From: Phycisphaerales bacterium
GTDB taxonomy: Bacteria; Planctomycetota; Phycisphaerae; Phycisphaerales; UBA1924
Reading direction: 5' to 3'
Assembly: GCA_020831775.1 (NCBI GenBank)
Contig: JAFIFZ010000006.1
Location: forward strand, 1-61,018
Length of the DNA: 61,018 nt
Shown: piece after piece, positions 52,806 to 60,917 of the stretch
Numbering within the stretch: position 1 is the first letter of the stretch
How the letters are laid out: each line of letters begins with the position of its first letter
The notes under the pieces: generated by a model
Told to the model about the DNA's origin: nothing
Database searches by the model: none
The model's input: only the letters and a program-made list of their open reading frames with translations
Position numbers and translations under genes: made by a program

Positions 52806-53663
52806 TTAGCGGAGCTGCCCGTATCGCTTGCTGCGCCGGCGACGCAGGATCAGGTCCTGGCTCGGCTTGTTCTTGTCACGCGTCGAGCCGCCCTTGGAGA
52901 GCGTGCCCTTGAAGTTCGAAGGCGCCCGTCCGCCCTTGGACCGGCCCTCGCCGCCGCCCATCGGGTGCGCGTCGTGGCTCATCGCCACGCCGCGCGTCTT
53001 GGGACGCCGGCCCAGGTGACGGCTCAGGCCCGCCTTGCCCAAGCGACGGTTCTGGTGGTCGGAGTTGCCGACCTGCCCGATCGTCGCACGGCAGTTCACA
53101 TGCACGCGACGCGTCTCACCCGAGGGGAGCACCAGCGTCGCGTACCCGCCCTCGCGGTTGGTCAGCCTGGCGTACGCGCCGGCGGAGCGGCACATCTGCC
53201 CGCCCTTGCCCGGCTGCAGCTCGATGCAGTGCACATTCATGCCCGTGGGGATGAACCGCAGGGGCATCGAATTGCCGACGCTCGGCTCGATCGCCTTGTC
53301 CGAAGAGGTCAGGATCTCGTCGCCGTCCTTCAGCTTCTCGGGGGCGAGGATGTAGCGCTTCACACCGTCGGCGTACTGCACGAGGGCGATGTGGCAGGTG
53401 CGGTTGGGGTCGTACTCGATGCCGACCACCTCGCCCCTGATGCCGTCGCGATCGCGCCGCTTGAAGTCGACCATGCGGTACAGACGCTTGGCGCCTCCGC
53501 CGCGACCCTGGACGGTGATCTTGCCGCTGTGGTTGCGACCGCCCTTCTTCGGGCACGGGCGCAGCAGCGACTTCTCGGGCGACTTCTTGGTCACCTCTGT
53601 GTGGAGGTTGACCGAGGCGTTGCGCCGCCCTGCGCTGGTAGGTTTGTAAACACGGATCGGCAT
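52806..53663 (-). CDS. rplB: 50S ribosomal protein L2
   Basis: Needed for peptidyl transferase activity and subunit joining. 285 residues: MPIRVYKPTSAGRRNASVNL, GRNHSGKITVQGRGGG, GNSMPLRFIPTGMNVHCIEL and the catalytically important region RGVAMSHDAHPMGGGEGRSKGG. It lies 52 bases after rplW. Confidence 0.97.
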   Translation of the reverse strand: MPIRVYKPTSAGRRNASVNLHTEVTKKSPEKSLLRPCPKKGGRNHSGKITVQGRGGGAKRLYRMVDFKRRDRDGIRGEVVGIEYDPNRTCHIALVQYADGVKRYILAPEKLKDGDEILTSSDKAIEPSVGNSMPLRFIPTGMNVHCIELQPGKGGQMCRSAGAYARLTNREGGYATLVLPSGETRRVHVNCRATIGQVGNSDHQNRRLGKAGLSRHLGRRPKTRGVAMSHDAHPMGGGEGRSKGGRAPSNFKGTLSKGGSTRDKNKPSQDLILRRRRSKRYGQLR

Positions 53664-53715
53664 GATCGATCCCTACTCTTCTGCGGGCAATGGCCCGCTC
53701 GTTTCGTGTCGGTCT

Positions 53716-53994
53716 TCAGAACAACTCAATCGCCTGGCCCTCGGGCAGGCGGACCATCGCCTTCTTCGTCTTCTTGCCGTCGACGACGCCGTAGCGGTAT
53801 CGCCTCTGCCGCGCCTTGTGCACGGTCGTTCTCACACCCAGCACCTTGACGCCGTAGATGTCCTCGACGGCAGCCTTGATCTCGTCCTTGCTGGCGCGCC
53901 TGTCAACCTCGAAGGTGTAGGTGTTTTCCTGCATGCTCGCGGTGCTCTTCTCGGTGAGCACCGGGCGCTTGATGATGTAGGTATTGTCGATCAC
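53716..53994 (-). CDS. rplW: 50S ribosomal protein L23
   Basis: Docking site for trigger factor at the exit tunnel. 92 residues: YIIKRPVLTEKSTASMQENTY, KDEIKAAVEDIYGVKVLGVRT and a basic end. Its ATG overlaps the rplD stop by four bases (ATGA). Confidence 0.97.
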   Translation of the reverse strand: MIDNTYIIKRPVLTEKSTASMQENTYTFEVDRRASKDEIKAAVEDIYGVKVLGVRTTVHKARQRRYRYGVVDGKKTKKAMVRLPEGQAIELF

Positions 53995-54755
53995 GCGTCA
54001 CCTCCGACCGCGGCGGCGCCGCGCTTGGGGCGTGCCGCACGCTCGCGACGCACGCCGCTGGAACCACGCCCCATCGGGTCGATCTTGGCCTCCTTGCCGG
54101 TCTGGCTGGAGGGGCCGGCGAGCCAGGCCTCGAGGTCGGGCTTGGAAATCACCAGGTAGCGGTGGTTGAGCATCTCGAAGCAGTTGAGCTGGTCGGCCCG
54201 GCAGAGCGTGACACCTTCGAGGTTGCGGGCGCTCAGGCGGGCGTTCTGGCTCTTCTCCGGATCCGGGCTCAGGGCGATCAGGGCCGAGCGGTCGAGGCTC
54301 AACGCCTCGATCATGCTCTTGAAGGCCTTGGTGCCGGGCTTGTCGAAGTCCAGCGAGTCGATGATCCGGACCTCGGGGCCGAACTGCTCCGAGCCGATGA
54401 GCTTGGAGAGCAGGGCGTTGCGGTTCGCCTTGCGGCGCATTTTCTTGGGCATGTCGAGGTGGTAGTCCTCGCGGACACGCTTCTTGGCCTTGGCGTGACC
54501 GCCGCCCTTGAAGATCGGGGCGTACTTGGCGCCGTGCCGGGCGTTGCCCGTGCCCTTCTGGCGGTAGATCTTGCGGGTCGAGCCCTCGACCTCGCCTCGC
54601 GTCAGCGAGCGAGCGGAGCCCTGGCGCAGGTTCGCGTGGTAACGGACATAGGCCTGTTTGATGAGGTCGGCATTGATCGTGCCACCGAGCGACTGCTCGT
54701 CGATGGACATCGAGCCAACCTCTTGGCCCTGCATGTTGTAGACGGGGACATCCAT
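53991..54755 (-). CDS. rplD: 50S ribosomal protein L4, extended
   Basis: Exit-tunnel protein; in E. coli it represses the S10 operon through the mRNA leader. 254 residues against about 205: GSARSLTRGEVEGSTRKIYRQ, GTGNARHGAKYAPIFKGGGHA and RYLVISKPDLEAWL identify it, and a basic tail (GRGSSGVRRERAARPKRG) is added. ATG 54755 has GAGGAA upstream. It is preceded by a 365-base non-coding gap after rplC, where normally there are few bases. Confidence 0.96.
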   Translation of the reverse strand: MDVPVYNMQGQEVGSMSIDEQSLGGTINADLIKQAYVRYHANLRQGSARSLTRGEVEGSTRKIYRQKGTGNARHGAKYAPIFKGGGHAKAKKRVREDYHLDMPKKMRRKANRNALLSKLIGSEQFGPEVRIIDSLDFDKPGTKAFKSMIEALSLDRSALIALSPDPEKSQNARLSARNLEGVTLCRADQLNCFEMLNHRYLVISKPDLEAWLAGPSSQTGKEAKIDPMGRGSSGVRRERAARPKRGAAAVGGDA

Positions 54756-55120
54756 GATGTCGTTCCTCGTCGGTCGCCTCGGTCCACCCAAAGGGACGGG
54801 CCGAAATGGTTTCGCCTATCCGGCCGCCTCCTCTTGTCCCCTGAGGCTCGCCTCTGGGGGACGCTGCTCTTCGACGCAGCGGGGTCGGCTCGGAATCGAC
54901 TCGGCACACTCCAGCGGGCCCCGAAGAGACCCGCCACAACACGCTTGTCGTCGCCCGGCGGTCTCCCTTTCGGGACCCTTCGGGCCGGCGGGCCGCTTGT
55001 TCATGCGACCAGCCGTGTTCCTCTCACAAGCTTCGAACAGTTCCGCCCGTTTTCACGGGGCCCAGACTTTACCCGGCCCCACGCTCCCCGTCCACAAACA
55101 GGCGGGATATCCCCTGAATA
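54756..55120 (-). promoter_or_regulatory. 365-base structured gap between rplC and rplD
   Basis: No gene is supported. Several hairpins can form: GTCCCC-T-GAGGC with GCCTC-T-GGGGAC at 54836-54862, directly next to CGCTGC / GCAGCG at 54862-54881, and a bulged stem GGT-CCC / GGGACC at 54960-54977 inside CCGGC / GCCGG arms (54955-54988). No clear terminator T tract or consensus promoter was found. Being next to L4, it may be a target for autogenous control, which is inference. Confidence 0.45.
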
Positions 55121-55798
55121 TCAGTCTCCGGCCTTGCCCTTAGAGCGGTTCAGACGCACCGCGGGGCGGACCTGCACCAGCGACTTGTTCGAGCCGGGGA
55201 CCGGTCCCTTGACCAGGAGCAGCCCCTGCTCGGCGTCGACGCGGATGACCGGGAGGCTGCGAACGGTGACCCGCTCGTTGCCCATCTGGCCGGACATCTT
55301 CTTGCCCTTCTTCAGCTTGCCGCTGAAGCCGCGGTTGGTCGCGTGCCCGCCGATCGAGCCGAGCGAGCGGTGCTTGCGCTCGACGCCGTGGGAGGCGAGC
55401 TGCCCCTTGAAGCCGTGGCGCTTCATGCCGCCCTGGAACCCCTTGCCCTTGCTCGTCCCGACGACATCGACATAGACGACCCCGTCAAAGCGGTCGACGC
55501 CGAGCTCCTGGCCCAGCTCGAACCCTGACAGATCCTTCTCATCGACGCGGAATTCGTGGTGATGACGCAGCGGCTCAGCGCCCGCCTTCGCGTCGTGCCC
55601 GATCATCGGGATCGTCGAGTTGCGGGCCTTCATCTCGCCGAAACCGATCTGGACGGCGGCGTACCCGTCCTTCTCGACGGTCCGGAGCTGCGTCACCACG
55701 CAGGGCCCGACCTGGATGACGGTCACGGGGATGCTGACATTGTTCTCGTCGTACACCCGGGTCATCCCGAGCTTGGTGCCCATCAGTCCGATCGACAT
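55121..55798 (-). CDS. rplC: 50S ribosomal protein L3
   Basis: Early 50S assembly protein near the peptidyl transferase centre. 225 residues: SIGLMGTKLGMTRVYDENN, VTVIQVGPCVVTQLRT, GVVYVDVVGTSKGKGFQGGM, HGFKGQLASHGVERKHRSLGSIG and GKKMSGQMGNERVTV. I use ATG 55798 with AGAGG upstream; TTG 55807 is not needed. A terminator lies between it and rpsJ. Confidence 0.97.
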   Translation of the reverse strand: MSIGLMGTKLGMTRVYDENNVSIPVTVIQVGPCVVTQLRTVEKDGYAAVQIGFGEMKARNSTIPMIGHDAKAGAEPLRHHHEFRVDEKDLSGFELGQELGVDRFDGVVYVDVVGTSKGKGFQGGMKRHGFKGQLASHGVERKHRSLGSIGGHATNRGFSGKLKKGKKMSGQMGNERVTVRSLPVIRVDAEQGLLLVKGPVPGSNKSLVQVRPAVRLNRSKGKAGD

Positions 55799-55950
55799 GG
55801 CCTTCAACCTCTGTCTTCGCCCGGGCGTTTGAAGCCTCGGGGCCCGAATCCGGTCGGGCGGCCGCCTCTTGCCCGGACCCCGTGAAAGCCCGGGGCCGAT
55901 GCAGAGGAGGGTTTCTCACGCCGGGAGGCCGACGGTCGGCCCCGGCAATC

Positions 55951-55968
55951 GCCGGCGCTTTGGCCGGC
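55951..55968. other. hairpin GCCGGC-GCTTTG-GCCGGC
   Basis: A six-pair stem just downstream of the rpsJ terminator on the minus strand, within the rplC leader. Function is not known; it could stabilise the 5' end of a transcript beginning there. Confidence 0.35.
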
Positions 55969-55970
55969 AC

Positions 55971-56002
55971 GAAAAAACCGGGCCCTCTCAGAGGACCCGG
56001 CC
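55971..56002 (-). terminator. intrinsic terminator between rpsJ and rplC
   Basis: On the minus strand CCGGG and CCTC pair with GAGG and CCCGG (one mismatch in the middle, three-base loop), followed by six T and CG. It lies about 15 bases after the rpsJ stop. Either rpsJ is transcribed alone or this is an attenuator for the rest of the cluster. Confidence 0.82.
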
Positions 56003-56016
56003 ATCAGCAATCAGCG

Positions 56017-56325
56017 TCACGCCTTGATGCGGACGAACACGCCGGCGGGGACCACAAGGCGATTGAGCGCCTCGACCGTCCGGGCGTTGGGCTCGACGAT
56101 GTCGATGATCCGCTTGTGAGTGCGGATCTCGAACTGCTCGCGGCTCTTTTTGTCTACGAACGGGCCCCGCAGCACGGTGTACCGCTCGATCCGGGTCGGC
56201 AGGGGCACCGGCCCCTTGACCTTCGCGTTGGTCCGCTTGGCGTGGTCGACGATTTCTTTCGCCGACGCGTCAAGCGCGACATGGTCATACGCCTCCATCC
56301 GGATCCGGATCTTGCCGCCCGTCAT
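56017..56325 (-). CDS. rpsJ: 30S ribosomal protein S10
   Basis: 30S head protein and NusE partner in transcription antitermination. 102 residues: [41 protein letters not shown] and [20 protein letters not shown] 56325 is preceded by GAGG; the longer frame is not conserved. First gene of the supercluster but cut off from rplC by a terminator. No tuf, fusA, rpsG or rpsL lies upstream in this window. Confidence 0.97.
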   Translation of the reverse strand: MTGGKIRIRMEAYDHVALDASAKEIVDHAKRTNAKVKGPVPLPTRIERYTVLRGPFVDKKSREQFEIRTHKRIIDIVEPNARTVEALNRLVVPAGVFVRIKA

Positions 56326-56703
56326 GTGCCTGTGCCTCACTGCAAGAGCCGACGGGCCGGTGCTTCGGACCCCGTCACTTGTCAAAGCCCCCTCTGCCGG
56401 CTGGGACCGCCAGAACGCTCTCGCGTCCGACGACCGACACCCGTCCAGAAGGGAGAAGTACAACTTCAGCCACGCGACGATCGGTCGCGAGCCTGATAGG
56501 GTACCCGCAGCACCCGCCGCGTCAACGCGGAGGCATCAACCAATTCTTCGCGTCGGGCCGATCCGCCGCGGCTCGACGCTCCGCTTCGCGGTCAGCGTTC
56601 CGGCCCGGATCGGGCGAACCCCGCCCCGCCGGGCAGCGAACCGGTACACCGACGCCCACCCGAACCCGACCCCCTTTCGCACCCTCACGGAAGCTGGCCG
56701 AAC
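56326..56703. promoter_or_regulatory. 378-base divergent region between rpsJ and a secreted-protein gene
   Basis: No gene is supported. It holds the rpsJ promoter at 56498-56525 and therefore an rpsJ leader of about 165 bases. No good promoter was found for the rightward gene at 56704. Confidence 0.5.
56498..56525 (-). promoter_or_regulatory. promoter of the ribosomal cluster (rpsJ)
   Basis: TTGACG (five of six matches) and TACCCT separated by 16 bases on the minus strand. TACCCT is the right half of a GGGTACCC palindrome. Confidence 0.55.
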
Positions 56704-58170
56704 ATGACGCCACAACGAGTCCTGACGATCTGCCTCGCCGCCACGCTCTGCCTCGCGTCGCTCGCCGACGCCCAGACCCGCCAGAGCGCCGAGGAGGCGC
56801 CCGCCGGCGTCCGCCTCTCGGGCGAGGAGCTCCGCATCGATGAGATCGGGCTCGTGCTCGACCTGCCCGAGGGCATCCGGGCCGAGCGGGTCGATGACCC
56901 CGCCATCGTCGCCCGCCTCACCCCCGAGCACTCGCGATTCCTCGTCAACATCAAGACCCCCCGTCTCCGGGGGGGCGGCGCCACACCCGAGCACTTCATC
57001 GACCAGATCGTCGACGACCTGCGCCGGGCGCATGGCGTCGTCCGCTCCAAGCGCGATCGCGAAGGCCGGCTGGTCGAAGAGCTCGTCGAGACCCGCGTGA
57101 CCGTCGAGGAACGCGTCCGCAACCTCCGTGTCGGCGAGCGCACCGCCTCGCGGGTCTACCTCCGTGCGCCCCATCCCACCAGCGATCGCCCGATCCTGAT
57201 GGCCTACTCGGTGGTGCAGGCGACGCCCGCCCGCTTTGTGGTCTACGAGCTGATCTCGACCGAGCACGCCGAGCGCGAGTCGCGCGCCATCTACGAGACG
57301 CTCGTCGCCTCCGCCCGCTACGAGGACTCGATCGAAGCGATGGCCGAACGGGGAAGGCTGGTTCAGCGCGGGCGCGAAGCCTTCACCATGCTCCCCGACA
57401 GCGCGTACCGGCGGGTGATCGAGATCAACCGCGACCGGTGGGAGCGCCTGTACGAGCCGGCACGCAGCGGCTCAGACCGCGACGCCCGCGAGCTGGGCTA
57501 CCGGCGCATCCGCGCCTCGGTCGGCCCCCGCGGCGCCATCGACCCGACAAAGAGCCCCGACCGCTTCACCGAGGCCGAACGCGAAGAGGGCTACCTCGTG
57601 CGGATGAACATCCGCCTGCTCCAGCCCGACTCGGGCAACCTCATCGTCGACACTGAGGCGGTCTTCTGGCTCGCCAAGGATTTCGGTGAGGAGGCCTGGA
57701 GCATCCGCATGGCCAACCGTCGCCGCGGCGAACTGGCCGGCACCTACACCGAGCTCGGCCTCCGCGAAGGCCGGCGGATGCAGATCATCATCGAGGGCAT
57801 GGGCGAAACCTCGCGGAGCATCCACCCGATGATCAGGGGCGAGGGGTACATCAGCCAGGTGCAGACATGGCTGCTCCCTCAGCTCCTCGCCGAGGTCGGC
57901 ATCGAGTCCGAGTACGCGTTCTACGCCTACCGCTCCGCCGACGAACGCATCCGGCTCCGGCGCGACACGGTCGAGAAGCCCAGCGACCGCGAGGGCGTGA
58001 CCCGGATCATCACCCAGCTCGTCGAGACCCGCGAAGACACGCAGGAAACCCTGCTCGACTCCGAAGGCCGGTTCATGCGGACGACCCTCTCTGACGGACG
58101 CGTCTGGGAGGACACCACGCTCGACCGCCTCGCCCGCCTGTGGCGCAGCAAGGGCCTCCCGATGAACTGA
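56704..58170 (+). CDS. secreted protein of unknown function
   Basis: 488 residues with a signal peptide ([19 protein letters not shown]). The mature protein is very rich in Arg and Glu, with no Cys outside the signal region and no membrane segment. Recognisable stretches are [18 protein letters not shown], the middle [19 protein letters not shown] and [21 protein letters not shown]; none points me to a known family. Start ATG 56704 has CGGAAG upstream. It precedes cdsA in the same direction with 51 bases between. Confidence 0.75.
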   Translation: MTPQRVLTICLAATLCLASLADAQTRQSAEEAPAGVRLSGEELRIDEIGLVLDLPEGIRAERVDDPAIVARLTPEHSRFLVNIKTPRLRGGGATPEHFIDQIVDDLRRAHGVVRSKRDREGRLVEELVETRVTVEERVRNLRVGERTASRVYLRAPHPTSDRPILMAYSVVQATPARFVVYELISTEHAERESRAIYETLVASARYEDSIEAMAERGRLVQRGREAFTMLPDSAYRRVIEINRDRWERLYEPARSGSDRDARELGYRRIRASVGPRGAIDPTKSPDRFTEAEREEGYLVRMNIRLLQPDSGNLIVDTEAVFWLAKDFGEEAWSIRMANRRRGELAGTYTELGLREGRRMQIIIEGMGETSRSIHPMIRGEGYISQVQTWLLPQLLAEVGIESEYAFYAYRSADERIRLRRDTVEKPSDREGVTRIITQLVETREDTQETLLDSEGRFMRTTLSDGRVWEDTTLDRLARLWRSKGLPMN

Positions 58171-58208
58171 CGGATCGGCCATAGACGCCCGATACGCCCA
58201 ACACCCCC

Positions 58209-58214
58209 TACCCT
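58209..58214 (+). promoter_or_regulatory. candidate -10 box of leaderless cdsA promoter
   Basis: TACCCT is followed by seven bases and then the GTG start of cdsA; no ribosome binding site lies between. Confidence 0.4.
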
Positions 58215-58221
58215 CCCCGCC

Positions 58222-59121
58222 GTGCGCCAGCGAATCCTCCTCGGACCACTGTTGATCCTCGTGCTCGTCGGGCTCTTCTGGCTCGACGAGTTCCTCGCCG
58301 AGACGGCGGCCCCCGCCTTCCTGCGCCCGCTCCTGTTCGGCCTGACCGAGTTCCCGCGTGGGTCGGTCCTGTTCCCCGCCGGCGTGCTGCTCGGCCTGAT
58401 GGCCACGCGCGAGCTGGCGGCGATGCTCCGGGCCAACGGGCTGGGCGTCTCCACCCGCTTCATGTCGTTCTCGTGCGTGCTCGGGCTGGTCGCTTCGTGC
58501 CTGGTCCCCGCGACGACCGACCCGATCCAGGCCGTGGCGATGGTCGCGACGGCCGCGGTCGTCGTCCTCGTCGGCGCGATGCTCGCCCACTCGCGGAACA
58601 AGACTGTCGAGGGTGTGCTCGCCGCGGCCTGCGGGGCGCTGCTCGCGTTCGTCTACCTCGGCCTCATGTTCGGCTTTTTCCTCGCCATCCGGCGCGAGTA
58701 CAGCGCCTGGACCGTGCTCTGGATCCTGCTGGTCACCAAGTCCTGCGACATCGGGGCGTACTTCACCGGCAAGTCGATCGGCCGGCACAAGCTCATCGAG
58801 TGGCTCAGCCCGGGCAAGACCTGGGAGGGGCTGGCGGGAGGCGTCGTCTTCGCCGCGATCGTCGGCGCGGTCGGCGCGATGATCCTTTCGCGGGCTGTCG
58901 AGCCCTCGCTCCAGTGGTACCACGGCATCTTCGCGGGCGTGCTGTTCGCGCTGACGGGCCAGTTCGGCGACCTGCTCGCCAGCCTCTTCAAACGCGACGC
59001 GGGCGTCAAGGACGCCAGCAAGACGCTCCCGGGCTACGGCGGCATCCTCGACCTGATCGACTCGCCCCTGCTCGTCGGCCCCGTCGCGTTCTGGTGGCTC
59101 TACTTCACGATCGGGATGTAA
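58222..59121 (+). CDS. cdsA: phosphatidate cytidylyltransferase
   Basis: Integral membrane enzyme that makes CDP-diacylglycerol from phosphatidate and CTP. 299 residues, about eight hydrophobic segments. The signature region is clear: KSIGRHKLIEWLSPGKTWEG, GQFGDLLASLFKRDAGVKDAS and KTLPGYGGILDLIDSPLL (the family motif S-x-x-K-R-x4-K-D with the catalytic Asp residues). GTG start at 58222. dxr and rseP, often near cdsA, are not adjacent; rseP is about 33 kb away. Confidence 0.95.
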   Translation: MRQRILLGPLLILVLVGLFWLDEFLAETAAPAFLRPLLFGLTEFPRGSVLFPAGVLLGLMATRELAAMLRANGLGVSTRFMSFSCVLGLVASCLVPATTDPIQAVAMVATAAVVVLVGAMLAHSRNKTVEGVLAAACGALLAFVYLGLMFGFFLAIRREYSAWTVLWILLVTKSCDIGAYFTGKSIGRHKLIEWLSPGKTWEGLAGGVVFAAIVGAVGAMILSRAVEPSLQWYHGIFAGVLFALTGQFGDLLASLFKRDAGVKDASKTLPGYGGILDLIDSPLLVGPVAFWWLYFTIGM

Positions 59122-59150
59122 AGCGACTCGCTCGAGCCAGCAACACAGCG

Positions 59151-59942
59151 TCAGTAGTCTCTGCCTCGCACTCCGCCCGGCGTGTCGTCGTATACAAGTG
59201 GATCTGCCCCGTCGACAGCGTTCGCGACCGGCGCTGTCGCGTCACGGTTGTGGCGCATCGAGACCGCCCCATCCACAGAGCCGACGGCTCGGGGCTTGCC
59301 CCGGCGTGCGTCCAGATCCCGCGGCAAATACTCTCGCCTGCGGTCGACGACGATCGCCTTTGAGGATGGAAACCGGACATCGGACAAGCCGACGGGCTTC
59401 AGCAGGTCGGCTTCTTCGCCCTGCCAGGGCGGCGCTGATGCGGAGGCCGGCCACGCTTGCGGGCGGGCCTGAAACGACCTCGTGTAGAAATAAGACGGCC
59501 AGAGGGTGCGCCCTTCCGGATCGATCCACGGACGGTCGCCGCGATCCGCTCTGCGGTTGAGCCATGACGCGTAGTGCGACTCCCACGGCGCGACATCGTG
59601 CATCATCGCGGGCCACATCAATCGGAGCGACCAAGGGTTCGTCGAGGACACGAGCCCCCCGCTGCCGGACGGACCGACCAGCAGCCAACCGCCCGCGGGC
59701 AGGAACGGGTACACGCCCTCGGAGGACTGGTAGCTGTCGAAAACGACCGCGACCCCACGCACATTCGACATCGACTGGGCGACCGCGGCTTGGTGCCGGG
59801 CGTAAGAGAGAGCCGGGAGAGCGATGGCGAGCAGCACGCCGATGATCGCGATGACCACCAGCAGCTCGATGAGGCTGAACGCCTTTCGGTCCCGGCCTGC
59901 ACGCCGAGCAACATCGCCGGTTTCCTTGTTTGCTCGATTCAT
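59151..59942 (-). CDS. type II secretion pseudopilin-like protein (prepilin N-terminal methylation motif)
   Basis: 263 residues. A 22-residue basic leader precedes KAFSLIELLVVIAIIGVLLA, the class III signal cleaved by prepilin peptidase, followed by the hydrophobic helix. The remainder has PFLPAGGWLLVGPSG and a late GSVDGAVSMRHN, which resembles the C-terminal DG region of planctomycete pseudopilins. ATG 59942 lies a few bases beyond the upstream stop, which suggests an operon with the two upstream genes. Confidence 0.88.
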   Translation of the reverse strand: MNRANKETGDVARRAGRDRKAFSLIELLVVIAIIGVLLAIALPALSYARHQAAVAQSMSNVRGVAVVFDSYQSSEGVYPFLPAGGWLLVGPSGSGGLVSSTNPWSLRLMWPAMMHDVAPWESHYASWLNRRADRGDRPWIDPEGRTLWPSYFYTRSFQARPQAWPASASAPPWQGEEADLLKPVGLSDVRFPSSKAIVVDRRREYLPRDLDARRGKPRAVGSVDGAVSMRHNRDATAPVANAVDGADPLVYDDTPGGVRGRDY

Positions 59943-59955
59943 GCGCCTGATTGGG

Positions 59956-60720
59956 CTACAGCCAAGGGGCCGCCAAAGCCCCGGCGGACTGACTCGGATC
60001 GAAGTACGCGGCACACCACGGGACCCACGACCGTGCTGTCCCCTTCCATACAAAGCTCAACACAAGGTAAACGCGAACCTGCGATTGCGTGCTTGGGCTC
60101 TGAATCTCGATCGGGATGTACACATCGATCACATCGGACTCGGGGTGGAACCCGGCATCGCTGTAGAGATTGATTGTGTCGATATGCATCGATTGACTGC
60201 CGCTCGGAAAGTTGACCCGTTCACCCTGAGCGACCCTGACACGGGCGAACACCCCAGACAGGTCGACGCCGCTCTGTGCGATCTCCCCGGCAACAGACTC
60301 CCACATCGCCCGGTCTTCGTACATGTGCGGCCCCGTCGGACTCCCTGTCCCCCAGTCATCGATCTGACGGAGGTACTCTTCGTACTCCGGGTTCACATAC
60401 AGATCAATTCTGCGTCGAACAGTTGCTTCGAGCGAGCGCAACCTCGCCTCCGAAAGCACATCGCCCACGCCCGATTCCCGAAGATCATTGATCGCCGCGA
60501 TCGCCGAACGAACCGCATCCTCTGGAGCATCAGCAAACCGCGACTCGAACTCCGCAGCAAGAATCATCTGCCCATCTCTGCGGGCCTCCTCGCTCAAATA
60601 CTCTGGAGCTTCTGGGGCCGGGCGATCAATCGTGAAGTACACGGCAGCCGCCACAACACCCAACAGCGCCAATCCTGCAACAAACAATCGCATCCGATAT
60701 GGTGATCGTCCGTCACTCAT
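59956..60720 (-). CDS. membrane-anchored protein of unknown function
   Basis: 254 residues: a short basic N-terminus, one membrane segment (LFVAGLALLGVVAAAVYFTI), an acidic helical region and a C-terminal beta-rich part with TQSQVRVYLVLSFVWKG. AAGGAG precedes ATG 60720. Its start overlaps the stop of the truncated gene at the contig end (ATGA) and its stop is 13 bases before the pseudopilin gene, so the three are probably co-transcribed. No family was recognised. Confidence 0.75.
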   Translation of the reverse strand: MSDGRSPYRMRLFVAGLALLGVVAAAVYFTIDRPAPEAPEYLSEEARRDGQMILAAEFESRFADAPEDAVRSAIAAINDLRESGVGDVLSEARLRSLEATVRRRIDLYVNPEYEEYLRQIDDWGTGSPTGPHMYEDRAMWESVAGEIAQSGVDLSGVFARVRVAQGERVNFPSGSQSMHIDTINLYSDAGFHPESDVIDVYIPIEIQSPSTQSQVRVYLVLSFVWKGTARSWVPWCAAYFDPSQSAGALAAPWL

Positions 60721-60902
60721 CGGAACACTCCTTGACCGAGAAAACTGCGCGTGCTCCAGTACGCACCGATCGATATCAGAGCGACTGCTTGGTCGTCGGC
60801 GGGTTTGCTCGGCTCATCGTTGTCGTACACGCAGAAGGCGTGCGCGATCGCTCGCCGCCAAGCGGCCTTGGACGCGGATTGTTCGTCCCGAAACCATGCC
60901 GA
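60717..60902 (-). CDS. C-terminal fragment of a protein, truncated at contig end
   Basis: A minus-strand frame without an internal start codon, ending in TGA that overlaps the next ATG as ATGA. The 61 residues (including KAAWRRAIAHAFCVYDNDEP and ALISIGAYWSTRSFLGQG) look like real protein. A stop appears at 60903-60905, just where the sequence turns into a G run and A/T-rich bases. I therefore suspect the upstream part is lost to poor assembly. Function is unknown. Confidence 0.45.
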   Translation of the reverse strand, partial: SAWFRDEQSASKAAWRRAIAHAFCVYDNDEPSKPADDQAVALISIGAYWSTRSFLGQGVFR

Positions 60903-60917
60903 TCAAGATAACACACC

